Both the position numbers and the translations under genes were made by a program. Positions 6,598 through 12,935 of a DNA stretch of 12,935 nt are shown in pieces. The notes below the pieces were generated by a model, which saw only the letters and a list, made by a program, of their open reading frames with translations, had not been told where the DNA came from and did not search any database. The DNA comes from CAG-791 sp045117315. Its GTDB lineage: Bacteria; Bacillota; Clostridia; Lachnospirales; Lachnospiraceae. How positions within the stretch are numbered: the stretch's first letter is position 1; each line of letters starts with the position of its first letter. The stretch covers positions 1 to 12,935 of the forward strand of contig JBGUNJ010000119.1 of the NCBI GenBank assembly GCA_045117315.1, in the 5' to 3' direction.

Positions 6598-8439
6598 ATG
6601 ATCAGAATCTCACAGATCAAGCTTCCATGCGGACATTTCCAGGGAGCTCTCGAAGAAAAAATCAGAAAAACCCTGCGAACCGGAAGCCGAAGTCTGAATT
6701 TTAAAATCGTCAGACATTCCATAGATGCCCGCAAAAAGCCGCAGCTTCTGGATATTTTCACTGTGGATGTGAAAACGGGCATGAAGCCCAAAGAAGAGGC
6801 CTCTCTGGTAAGGAGACTGAAAAACAAAAATGTCATCATCAGTCCGGGTTCCGCTTACCGCTTTCCCGGTCCGGGAACTGAAAAGCTTCAGCACAGGCCG
6901 GTCATCATTGGCGCCGGTCCGGCAGGTCTTTTCTGCGCCCTCTTCCTCTCAGAACGCGGGTACCGCCCTGTCCTGCTCGAGCGGGGCAGAAGAATGGAAG
7001 AACGCACGGAAGACGTTCTCAAATACTGGGAGACAGGAGTATTGGACCCTCTCTCGAATGTCCAGTTCGGAGAGGGCGGTGCCGGTACTTTTTCAGACGG
7101 AAAGCTCAATACCCAGATCAATGACAAGACGGGACGTTCGGACCAGGTCCTGAGAATCTTCACGGAAAACGGCGCCCCGGAATCCATTCTCTACGAGAGT
7201 AAACCCCACATAGGCACAGACCGACTGCGCCGGGTCATTCCCAATATCAGAAAAAGGATCGAGGCCGCCGGCGGGGAGGTCCGCTTCAACACAGTCTGCA
7301 CAGAATTTGTATTTTCGGATCTTTCAGATGATAATGCAGGCGGTGAGAATACAGGTCTCCGCAGGCTCATGGGCATCCGAATCCGCACATCCGGCGACGA
7401 CAGCGGCCCGTCTGACTTTATGCCTGCAGACGCCGTCGTCCTGGCCATAGGCCACAGTGCCAGAGACACCATGGAGGAGATATTCAGGGAAGGAATCCCC
7501 ATGGAGCAGAAACAGTTCGCAGTGGGATTTCGCGTCGCGCATCACCAGCGTCTGATCGACCTAAGTCAGTACGGCATTTCCGACCCCGCAGAACTCGGGA
7601 AACTGGGCTTAAGCGCCTCGCCCTACAAACTGACTGCGCGCGCTTCTTCCGGAAGGGGTGTCTACTCCTTCTGCATGTGTCCCGGAGGATACATCGTCAA
7701 CGCCTCATCGGAAGAGGGGCACGTGTGTGTCAACGGCATGAGTGACGAAAAGAGAGACAGCGGCTGGGCCAACAGCGCGGTCGTGATCACTGTCGGTCAG
7801 GAGGAATTCGGGGATCCACATGTGCTGGCCGGCATGAGATTTCAGCGTTCCCTTGAAAAAAAAGCTTTCCTGATGGGAAAAGGATCTGTCCCTGTACAGT
7901 CTTATTCCGAATTCCGGACAGAATACAATTCTGATTCCCATGACCGGGCACCTGCCGGATCAGCCTGCGATTCCAATGGCCACAGCGGAATTTTTCCCGG
8001 GAGGGCCGGCTTAAACGAGACCGGCAAAGACGGGACATGCTCATATACAGCCGGCTCGTATGAATCAGACAATGATAATGAGAATGGCGGCCAGGCCTTT
8101 GAAACACCATGGGCAAAGGGAAGATGCGTAAAAGCTCCTCTTCACAGCCTTCTGCCGGACCGGCTGACTGCGGATTTTATCGAGGGCATGGAAGAATTCG
8201 GAAAAAAGATAGAAGGCTTCAGCGGACCCGAAGCGGTCGTGGCGGGGATCGAGAGCCGGACCTCTTCTCCGGTCAGGATCACCCGCGGCAGCACGCTGGA
8301 ATCTGTCGGTGTCCGGGGCCTTTATCCCTGCGGCGAAGGCGCAGGCTATGCCGGAGGAATCATGTCTGCCGCCATGGACGGCATGCGGGTCGCAGAGGCG
8401 ATCGCGGCCAGATTCGCGCCTTTTTCATCAAAGGAGTGA
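6598..8439 (+). CDS. FAD-dependent dehydrogenase, COG2509 family
   Basis: A 613-residue flavoprotein of the COG2509 type, usually about 530 residues. The start MIRISQIKLP matches the typical family beginning. The FAD motif VIIGAGPAGLFCALFLSERG is at 102-121, FGEGGAGTFSDGKL at 157-170, VVLAIGHSARDT at 280-291, FAVGFRVAH at 307-315, KAPLHSLLPD at 512-521 and the C-terminal CGEGAGYAGGIMSAAMDG at 578-595. The family is widespread in Firmicutes and its substrate is not established. Residues about 439-505 are a low-complexity insert rich in Ser, Asp, Asn and Gly, between VPVQSYSEF and KGRCVKAPLHS. It follows another flavoprotein by 143 nt and precedes proB by 256 nt, with no terminator visible on either side. 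Confidence 0.87.
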   Translation: MIRISQIKLPCGHFQGALEEKIRKTLRTGSRSLNFKIVRHSIDARKKPQLLDIFTVDVKTGMKPKEEASLVRRLKNKNVIISPGSAYRFPGPGTEKLQHRPVIIGAGPAGLFCALFLSERGYRPVLLERGRRMEERTEDVLKYWETGVLDPLSNVQFGEGGAGTFSDGKLNTQINDKTGRSDQVLRIFTENGAPESILYESKPHIGTDRLRRVIPNIRKRIEAAGGEVRFNTVCTEFVFSDLSDDNAGGENTGLRRLMGIRIRTSGDDSGPSDFMPADAVVLAIGHSARDTMEEIFREGIPMEQKQFAVGFRVAHHQRLIDLSQYGISDPAELGKLGLSASPYKLTARASSGRGVYSFCMCPGGYIVNASSEEGHVCVNGMSDEKRDSGWANSAVVITVGQEEFGDPHVLAGMRFQRSLEKKAFLMGKGSVPVQSYSEFRTEYNSDSHDRAPAGSACDSNGHSGIFPGRAGLNETGKDGTCSYTAGSYESDNDNENGGQAFETPWAKGRCVKAPLHSLLPDRLTADFIEGMEEFGKKIEGFSGPEAVVAGIESRTSSPVRITRGSTLESVGVRGLYPCGEGAGYAGGIMSAAMDGMRVAEAIAARFAPFSSKE

Positions 8440-8530
8440 TGATGCCGCCGGCAAAATGATCTGTTACTTAAAAAACTTTTTAGAGAAAGTCTGATTCGGA
8501 AAAAACCGGATCCGGATAAAAGCTTTACAA

Positions 8531-8675
8531 GATACAGGATTTTAGAAGTTACAGGATTCAGAAGATACAGAATTTAAAAGATACAGAATTCAGAAGATAC
8601 AGAATTCAGAAGATACAGAATCCAGAAGATACAGAATTCAGAAGATACAGAATTCAGAAGATACAAAATTCAGAA
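8531..8675 (+). repeat. 16-bp x9 tandem array upstream of proB
   Basis: Nine head-to-tail units with consensus gatacagaattcagaa. The first is 17 bp (8531-8547); the rest are exactly 16 bp. Units 4, 5, 7 and 8 are identical, while the outermost ones (1, 2, 3 and 9) are degenerate. Each central unit carries a GAATTC palindrome. The array ends 20 nt before ATG 8696 and runs straight into agagagg, the possible ribosome binding site of proB. A 16-bp period is not a multiple of three, so it is unlikely to be coding. Confidence 0.93.
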
Positions 8676-8695
8676 AGAGAGGCTTTGCAACTATC

Positions 8696-9748
8696 ATGGA
8701 AAAGACTCAGTCCACATATACTGCCATGGATGACGATCTGGAAATCCTCGGAGATAAGATCACAGAACCTTCCGGGTCCGGAAACACAGCCCCGGGACAT
8801 GCTGATGGTCTTCCTGAAGAGGAAGGACTCTGGCACGGAAATCAGAGGGATCAGGGCCACTCCTCCACTGATGCCGGCGAAAACATGTCCTACAGGGCCG
8901 GACTTCGCGATCGCAAAAGAATCGTTGTCAAAGTCGGTTCATCCTCTCTTCTGCATTCCGACACCGGAAGGCTTGATTACCACAAGATCGATGTCCTCGT
9001 GCGCGAACTGAGCGATCTGAAAAACCGGGGAAAAGATGTCATTCTGGTCAGCTCCGGCGCCACAGCAGTCGGTCGGGAAGTCATCCGCCGCACACATGCA
9101 GGCGCCACTCTGGCTGAGGACAGCCCGATCACAGTCAAACAGGCTTGTTCTGCCGTGGGGCAGGCCCGTCTGATGATGACTTATCAGCGCTTTTTTACAG
9201 ATTACAATCAGATTTCCGGTCAGGTTCTGATGACCAAGAACACGATCGGAGATCCCTTAAGCAAATATAATCTCTGCAACACCTTCAATGAGCTGCTCAA
9301 GTTCGACGTGATCCCGATCGTCAACGAGAACGACTCCGTCGCCACTTATGAGTACTCTGTCGGTGACAATGACAACCTTTCCGCCATGGTCGCCTCCCTC
9401 ATGAACGCGGACCTGCTCATCCTCTTATCCGACGTCGACGGTCTGTACACAGATGACCCCAGGGTAAATCCGGATGCGAAATTCATCGAATACGTGCCCA
9501 GGCTGGACGAGAACCTGATGAAGATGGCCAAGGGCACGACCGGCAGCAGCTCCGGTACTGGCGGAATGAGCACCAAGCTCCAGGCAGCCATGATCGCGAC
9601 ACAGAGCGGCTGTGACATGATTATTGTAAACAGCCGCCACATGAAGGTCATTCACGAGGTCGTGCAGGGTCGTAACTACGGAACTCTGTTCCGGGCGGAT
9701 CCCAATCCGGATTTCGACCTCCAGGACCATCTGGAGTCCATGGACTGA
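8696..9748 (+). CDS. proB: Glutamate 5-kinase (no PUA domain), with N-terminal extension
   Basis: ProB phosphorylates L-glutamate to glutamyl 5-phosphate with ATP, the first step of proline synthesis. The amino-acid kinase core begins at residue 64 (ATG 8885): KRIVVKVGSSSL (74-85), LVSSGATAVG (117-126), NENDSVATYE (211-220), GDNDN (223-227), LLSDVDGLYTDDP (243-255) and SGTGGMSTKLQAA (286-298). The core is 287 residues with no C-terminal PUA domain, as in many clostridia. The open frame extends 63 codons upstream to ATG 8696, which has agagagg at 8676-8682 but with a long 13-nt spacer; ATG 8885 has no clear site. The 63 extra residues are polar and acidic, without family similarity, so either start is possible. 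The usual partner proA is not next to it in this window. Confidence 0.93.
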   Translation: MEKTQSTYTAMDDDLEILGDKITEPSGSGNTAPGHADGLPEEEGLWHGNQRDQGHSSTDAGENMSYRAGLRDRKRIVVKVGSSSLLHSDTGRLDYHKIDVLVRELSDLKNRGKDVILVSSGATAVGREVIRRTHAGATLAEDSPITVKQACSAVGQARLMMTYQRFFTDYNQISGQVLMTKNTIGDPLSKYNLCNTFNELLKFDVIPIVNENDSVATYEYSVGDNDNLSAMVASLMNADLLILLSDVDGLYTDDPRVNPDAKFIEYVPRLDENLMKMAKGTTGSSSGTGGMSTKLQAAMIATQSGCDMIIVNSRHMKVIHEVVQGRNYGTLFRADPNPDFDLQDHLESMD

Positions 9749-9774
9749 CCATATGGTTTTGTGCAGAGCCCGGA

Positions 9775-9810
9775 CATATCCGTCTCTGCGGCCGCTTGCT
9801 CGCTGTTTAT
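9775..9810 (+). repeat. 36-bp direct repeat, left copy
   Basis: Starts catatccgtctctgcggccg and ends cgctgtttat; identical over all 36 bases to 9995-10030. It contains the 8-bp palindrome gcggccgc. The flanking bases diverge on both sides of both copies. Confidence 0.93.
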
Positions 9811-9831
9811 ACTTGTGCCAATAGTCTCGTG

Positions 9832-9849
9832 TTCACAAGCACTTGTGAA
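9832..9849. repeat. Palindrome, 8-bp arms
   Basis: Arms ttcacaag and cttgtgaa flank a 2-nt centre (ca). This is the first of several inverted repeats in the island between the two 36-bp repeats. It could be a protein-binding site or a cruciform; no gene starts next to it. Confidence 0.7.
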
Positions 9850-9856
9850 TAAACCC

Positions 9857-9889
9857 GCATTGCTTCGCGCCCTGGCGCTCCCGCAATGC
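9857..9889. repeat. Nested inverted repeat
   Basis: Arms gcattgc (9857-9863) and gcaatgc (9883-9889) enclose a smaller gcgcc/ggcgc pair (9867-9871 / 9874-9878). Confidence 0.6.
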
Positions 9890-9890
9890 T

Positions 9891-9959
9891 CCACACATTC
9901 GCACCCCGCCCCGCGGCGGCCGCCCTCGCGGCCTTGCGTTGCTCTGTGCGAATGTGTGG
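9891..9959. repeat. Large inverted repeat with GC-rich core
   Basis: Perfect 14-bp arms ccacacattcgcac (9891-9904) and gtgcgaatgtgtgg (9946-9959) enclose 41 nt of very GC-rich sequence that contains the 10-bp palindrome ggcggccgcc (9915-9924). No T-run follows, so it is not an intrinsic terminator. Confidence 0.85.
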
Positions 9960-9982
9960 GCGCTCGCAAATGTCCGCAAGAC

Positions 9983-10002
9983 CGGATATGCAGGCATATC
10001 CG
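9983..10002. repeat. Hairpin overlapping the right 36-bp repeat
   Basis: A 9-bp perfect stem (cggatatgc / gcatatccg) with a 2-nt centre (ag). Its right arm forms the first bases of the right 36-bp repeat, so hairpin and repeat are physically fused. Confidence 0.75.
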
Positions 10003-10030
10003 TCTCTGCGGCCGCTTGCTCGCTGTTTAT
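9995..10030 (+). repeat. 36-bp direct repeat, right copy
   Basis: Identical to 9775-9810, offset by 220 bp. Together the copies bound a 256-bp GC-rich palindromic island in the 441-nt gene-free gap between proB and the lactonase gene. Confidence 0.93.
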
Positions 10031-10060
10031 TCCCATTGTTTTTTACATACAGGCATTCCA

Positions 10061-10089
10061 TTTAGAGATGTTTTGTGTTAAAGTATAAG
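10061..10089 (+). promoter_or_regulatory. Candidate promoter for the lactonase gene
   Basis: TTTAGA (10061-10066) and TATAAG (10084-10089) are spaced by 17 nt and lie just right of the palindromic island, about 100 nt before the gene. A 7-bp stem (aagtgta 10113-10119 / tacactt 10128-10134) falls in the predicted leader. Confidence 0.55.
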
Positions 10090-10189
10090 CAGGATTTTCT
10101 GACCGGTTCCGGAAGTGTATTTTTAATTACACTTTGGGATGCCCGGATTTGTTTTCATAAGCCGAATGGCTGGGGAAAGGGCGTGCTAA

Positions 10190-11308
10190 ATGACTGAGTA
10201 TAAGGAAAAAGAACTTGATCTCTCCAGATACGGGTACGTACCGGGTGACAAATTTGTCGCCTATGTCTCTTCCTACACAAGGGCCGGCAAGAAGAAAGTC
10301 GGCATCCGCGTGTACGATGTCGATGTGGAGAAAGGAACCCTGTCCGAAAAGAGTGAGGTATCCATCACCAACTCCTCTTATGTGACCATCTCTCATAACG
10401 GCAAATTTCTGTATTCCATCACAGACTTCGGTGTTGAATCTTTCAAAATCGTCAGCGGCGGCAATCTGGAAAAACTGAACCGCGCCTCGATCAACGGCAT
10501 GCGCGGCTCTCATCTGTCGACGGATTACACAGATCATTACCTCTTTGTGTGCAGCTACCACGACGGCAAGATTACCGTCCTGCGCATCAATGAAGACGGC
10601 AGTGTGGGCGAGATCACCGACGAGCTGTTCCTGAAGGGCCTGGGAAGCATTGCGGAGCGCAATTTCCGCCCCCATGTACAGTGTGTCAAGATGACCAGAG
10701 ACAACAAATATCTGTGTGTCGCAGACCTGGGTATGGACCATGTCAATGTATATACCTTCAATCCAATCACCGGCAAGATCAAACAGTGCGCGGTCCTACA
10801 CTCCGAGATGGAGTCGGCTCCCAGGCATCTCAAGTTTTCCAACGACGGACACTTCCTCTACGTCGTCCATGAACTCAAGAACCTGATCGATGTCTATTTC
10901 TACCAGGAGATCAACGGAGTTCCGGATTTCGAAAAGATCCAGACCGTCCCCACACTCAACGATTATCACGCAACCGGTTCTGCCGCCAGCGCGCTCAACT
11001 TCTCCTCGGATTTCAAATATCTGATCAGTTCAAATGCAGGTGACAATTCCGTTGTTATTTTCAGCATAGATCCGGACAACGGATATCTGACAAAGGTTCT
11101 GTGCCTGCCGATCAGCGGCGAATATCCCAAGGATGCGGCCCTGTTCCCCGATGACAAGCATCTGGTCAGTCTCAACCATGAGTCGGATACCATGACATTC
11201 TTCGCTGTGGATATGGAGAAAAAGACCATTATCATGTCTGCCAAGGAAATCAAGGTGGACAAGCCGAACTGCATCATTTTCCACAAGCTGCTTCCGGATC
11301 AGCTCTGA
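10190..11308 (+). CDS. Lactonase family beta-propeller protein (6-phosphogluconolactonase-like)
   Basis: A 372-residue protein of the YbhE/Pgl-type lactonase family, predicted as a seven-bladed beta-propeller. Blade-type repeats with a D/N-G-K-x-L-Y pattern are visible: SHNGKFLYSI (68-77), TRDNKYLCVADLG (169-181), SNDGHFLYVVHEL (217-229), SSDFKYLISSN (272-282) and FPDDKHLVSLNH (319-330). Family signatures are NFRPHVQCV (158-166) and APRHLKF (210-216). No signal peptide is seen, so it is likely cytoplasmic. Members such as YbhE hydrolyse 6-phosphogluconolactone in the oxidative pentose phosphate pathway, but many relatives are untested and no pathway partner lies nearby. The ATG is supported by a purine-rich site (ggggaaaggg, 10172-10181). 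It appears to be a single-gene unit with its own promoter and a strong terminator. Confidence 0.87.
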   Translation: MTEYKEKELDLSRYGYVPGDKFVAYVSSYTRAGKKKVGIRVYDVDVEKGTLSEKSEVSITNSSYVTISHNGKFLYSITDFGVESFKIVSGGNLEKLNRASINGMRGSHLSTDYTDHYLFVCSYHDGKITVLRINEDGSVGEITDELFLKGLGSIAERNFRPHVQCVKMTRDNKYLCVADLGMDHVNVYTFNPITGKIKQCAVLHSEMESAPRHLKFSNDGHFLYVVHELKNLIDVYFYQEINGVPDFEKIQTVPTLNDYHATGSAASALNFSSDFKYLISSNAGDNSVVIFSIDPDNGYLTKVLCLPISGEYPKDAALFPDDKHLVSLNHESDTMTFFAVDMEKKTIIMSAKEIKVDKPNCIIFHKLLPDQL

Positions 11309-11372
11309 TCCGTTCGCTATATGCTCCCGGTCACGAACAGGGCATATATATTCAAGTGATGACATGAATCCG

Positions 11373-11408
11373 CAGGAGGGATCCGGTGACAGATCCCTCC
11401 TGTTTTTT
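11373..11408 (+). terminator. Intrinsic terminator of the lactonase gene
   Basis: A perfect 11-bp stem (caggagggatc 11373-11383 / gatccctcctg 11392-11402) with an 8-nt loop is followed immediately by six T (11403-11408), 65 nt after the stop codon. Confidence 0.95.
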
Positions 11409-11428
11409 ATGACACGGCCCGCGTAATG
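11408..11428 (+). repeat. Dispersed 21-bp motif, copy 2
   Basis: Matches 2926-2946 at 20 of 21 positions (tatgacacggcccg, then c instead of a, then gtaatg). It starts on the last T of the lactonase terminator. A shorter relative, tgacacggccg, occurs at 11500-11510. Confidence 0.55.
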
Positions 11429-11583
11429 TATTTTACACCTTGCGGCGGACGCGGGACGGTCGGGGGTGGTAAAGGGCGGCGTTGCCGTCTCTACCCTATT
11501 GACACGGCCGGGGACACAGTCCGGCGGAAGAGCGGCAGAGATCTGCCAGGCCTCCGCTGCTTCATTCATCCGAAATATTTTTC
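11429..11583 (+). other. GC-rich leader before tgt, no gene seen
   Basis: The tgt frame stays open upstream to an ATG at 11466, adding 43 residues with no resemblance to Tgt proteins and no ribosome binding site, so I read the stretch as untranslated. It contains a perfect TTGACA (11499-11504), but the bases 16-18 nt downstream are GC-rich and no -10 box is visible. The tgt promoter therefore remains unidentified. Confidence 0.4.
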
Positions 11584-11594
11584 AGGAGATTCAA

Positions 11595-12731
11595 ATGTAC
11601 GAAGTCTTAAAACAGGAAGGACGAGCCAAACGCGCCCGTCTGAATACCGTCCACGGCCAGATCGAGACCCCGGTCTTCATGAATGTGGCTACAGCCGCCG
11701 CCATAAAAGGCGGTCTCTCCTCCGATGATCTCAGAAGCATACGCACACAGGTCGCTCTCTGCAACACATATCACCTGCATGTGCGTCCCGGTGACGCACT
11801 GGTGCGGAAAATGGGAGGTCTTCATCATTTCATGAAGTGGGACCGGCCCATACTGACGGATTCGGGTGGATTTCAGGTCTTCTCCCTGGCCGACCTGCGC
11901 AGCATCAAGGAAGAGGGGGTTACATTCAGGTCCCATATCGACGGACACAAGATTTTCATGGGGCCTGAAGAGAGCATGCGGATCCAGTCCAATCTGGGCT
12001 CTACGATCGCCATGGCCTTCGATGAATGCGCCCCGGCCCTTGCCGACCGGGATTATGTCACAAGATCGGTGGACAGGACCACCAGATGGCTGGAGCGCTG
12101 CAGGGTCGAGATGAAGCGCCTGAACGGACTCGAGGACACTGTGAACAGGCAGCAGCTGCTTTTCGGGATCAATCAGGGCGCGGTCTACAATGATGTGCGC
12201 ACAAATCACGCGAAGCGGATCACTGAGATGGAACTGGACGGCTACGCCATCGGCGGGCTGGCCGTGGGAGAAACTCATGAGCAGATGTATGATGTTCTGG
12301 ACCACACTGTCCCGCACCTTCCCGTCGATAAGCCGACTTATCTGATGGGCGTCGGAACTCCTGAGAATATTCTGGAGGCCGTGGACCGCGGGATCGATTT
12401 CTTTGACTGTGTCTATCCCAGCCGCAACGGCCGTCACGGCAACCTTTACACGAAATACGGCACTCTTCATATCAAGAGCGCCCGCTATGCGGAGGACGAC
12501 CGCCCGATCGAAGAGGACTGCGGATGCCCCGTCTGCAGGGGAGGCTACTCAAGAGCCTATCTCCGCCACCTCTACAAGGCTCAGGAAATGCTGGGCATGC
12601 GCATGGGTGTGCTGCATAATCTCTATTATTATAACCATCTGATGGAGCAGATCCGCGATTCCCTGGACAAGGGAGAGTTCGCGGAATTCAAAAAGGACGC
12701 GATCGACAAAATGCACATGGGAGAGGGCTGA
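11595..12731 (+). CDS. tgt: tRNA-guanine transglycosylase (queuine tRNA-ribosyltransferase)
   Basis: This 378-residue enzyme exchanges guanine-34 for preQ1 in tRNAs with GUN anticodons, a step of queuosine synthesis. ILTDSGGFQVFSL (86-98) carries the conserved D89. FDEC (142-145) includes a cysteine typical of bacterial preQ1-using enzymes, and YAIGGLAVGE (217-226) forms the substrate loop. FDCVYPSRNGRHG (270-282) contains the nucleophile D271, and zinc ligands are C309, C311, C314 and probably H341. The tail of that active-site motif (YPSRNGRHG) differs from the common PTRNARNG form. The start follows AGGAG (11584-11588) by six bases and gives the normal length for the family. queA, yajC and secD, frequent neighbours elsewhere, are absent from the window. 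Confidence 0.95.
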   Translation: MYEVLKQEGRAKRARLNTVHGQIETPVFMNVATAAAIKGGLSSDDLRSIRTQVALCNTYHLHVRPGDALVRKMGGLHHFMKWDRPILTDSGGFQVFSLADLRSIKEEGVTFRSHIDGHKIFMGPEESMRIQSNLGSTIAMAFDECAPALADRDYVTRSVDRTTRWLERCRVEMKRLNGLEDTVNRQQLLFGINQGAVYNDVRTNHAKRITEMELDGYAIGGLAVGETHEQMYDVLDHTVPHLPVDKPTYLMGVGTPENILEAVDRGIDFFDCVYPSRNGRHGNLYTKYGTLHIKSARYAEDDRPIEEDCGCPVCRGGYSRAYLRHLYKAQEMLGMRMGVLHNLYYYNHLMEQIRDSLDKGEFAEFKKDAIDKMHMGEG

Positions 12732-12859
12732 ATGACCCTTTTGACACGATTCCTTTTGCTCACTGCAGATATCCCGGTCTGACCCGTATAAGGGAGCCCG
12801 GCTGACAAAATCTGCTTTACCTGTGTTTACACGCAAAAAGCCCCGCAAAGTACAGACCC

Positions 12860-12902
12860 CCTCGAATTCGAGGCGTTTTTGCGCGATTTTCAGCGCAAAA
12901 AC
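12860..12902. repeat. Compound inverted repeats at the window end
   Basis: A 14-bp perfect palindrome (cctcgaattcgagg, 12860-12873) is followed by a hairpin with 10-bp arms gtttttgcgc (12875-12884) and gcgcaaaaac (12893-12902) around an 8-nt loop. No T-run follows, so this is not a clear terminator on either strand. The 12732-12859 gap before it holds no gene that I can support. Confidence 0.65.
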
Positions 12903-12935
12903 CCGAGTGGAACGGCGTTCGCCCCATTCGCGAAG

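Noticed and set aside
8531..8675. CRISPR array
   Set aside because: Units are 16 bp, directly adjacent with no spacers, and no cas gene is present; it is a simple tandem repeat.
9832..9849. Rex-type redox operator
   Set aside because: The half-sites are in the opposite order to the Rex consensus (TTGTGAA, gap, TTCACAA), and the central gap is 2 nt, so it does not fit.
9807..10061. Small minus-strand open frames across the palindromic island
   Set aside because: They are Arg/Ala-rich, overlap each other in two frames and lack ribosome binding sites. They reflect GC-rich palindromic DNA better than genes.
11499..11527. tgt promoter based on a perfect TTGACA
   Set aside because: No -10-like sequence is found 16-18 nt downstream; the region is GC-rich.
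11466..11594. Upstream 43-codon extension of Tgt
   Set aside because: ATG 11595 has a good AGGAG site and gives the normal length and N-terminus; the upstream part has no similarity and no ribosome binding site.
11607..12470. 287-codon minus-strand open frame
   Set aside because: It is antisense to tgt, which is complete and recognisable; the frame shows no motif.

Overview
The window looks like the chromosome of a Gram-positive anaerobe of the class Clostridia, most likely a Lachnospiraceae-type gut bacterium. This is inferred from the protein families: an Nfn-type electron-bifurcating transhydrogenase, PhoH next to YbeY, a glutamate 5-kinase without a PUA domain, a COG2509 flavoprotein and a bacterial-type Tgt. 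Strong purine-rich ribosome binding sites and roughly balanced base composition fit this. All eight supported genes are on the + strand. There is no phage, transposase, CRISPR, rRNA or tRNA.

Layout. 1-407: a hairpin, an AT-rich promoter region and an unexplained leader of about 250 nt. 408-2727: nfnA-nfnB, which together would couple NADH, NADPH and ferredoxin pools; they end at a strong terminator (2873-2908). 2961-9748: a promoter followed by phoH, ybeY, a BaiN/HI0933-type flavoprotein, a COG2509 flavoprotein and proB. No terminator is visible between these five genes, so they may form one loose operon mixing RNA/ribosome maturation (phoH, ybeY), redox flavoproteins and the first step of proline synthesis. 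9749-10189: a gene-free, GC-rich, strongly palindromic island bounded by two exact 36-bp direct repeats. 10190-11308: a beta-propeller lactonase with its own promoter and a perfect intrinsic terminator. 11595-12731: tgt, for queuosine modification of tRNA. 12732-12935: no gene; compound inverted repeats near the end.

The genes are ordinary housekeeping genes. The unusual part is the density of short repeats from phoH to the lactonase: T-tract repeats before ybeY, a 30-bp x4 minisatellite inside the first flavoprotein gene, a 15-bp x5 array before the second, a 16-bp x9 array 20 nt before the proB open frame, and the 36-bp-repeat island after proB. In parallel, four proteins (PhoH, both flavoproteins, ProB) carry low-complexity tails or inserts beyond the family core. 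I did not find a clear novel enzymatic or defence system; the repeat architecture is the best candidate for something undescribed.
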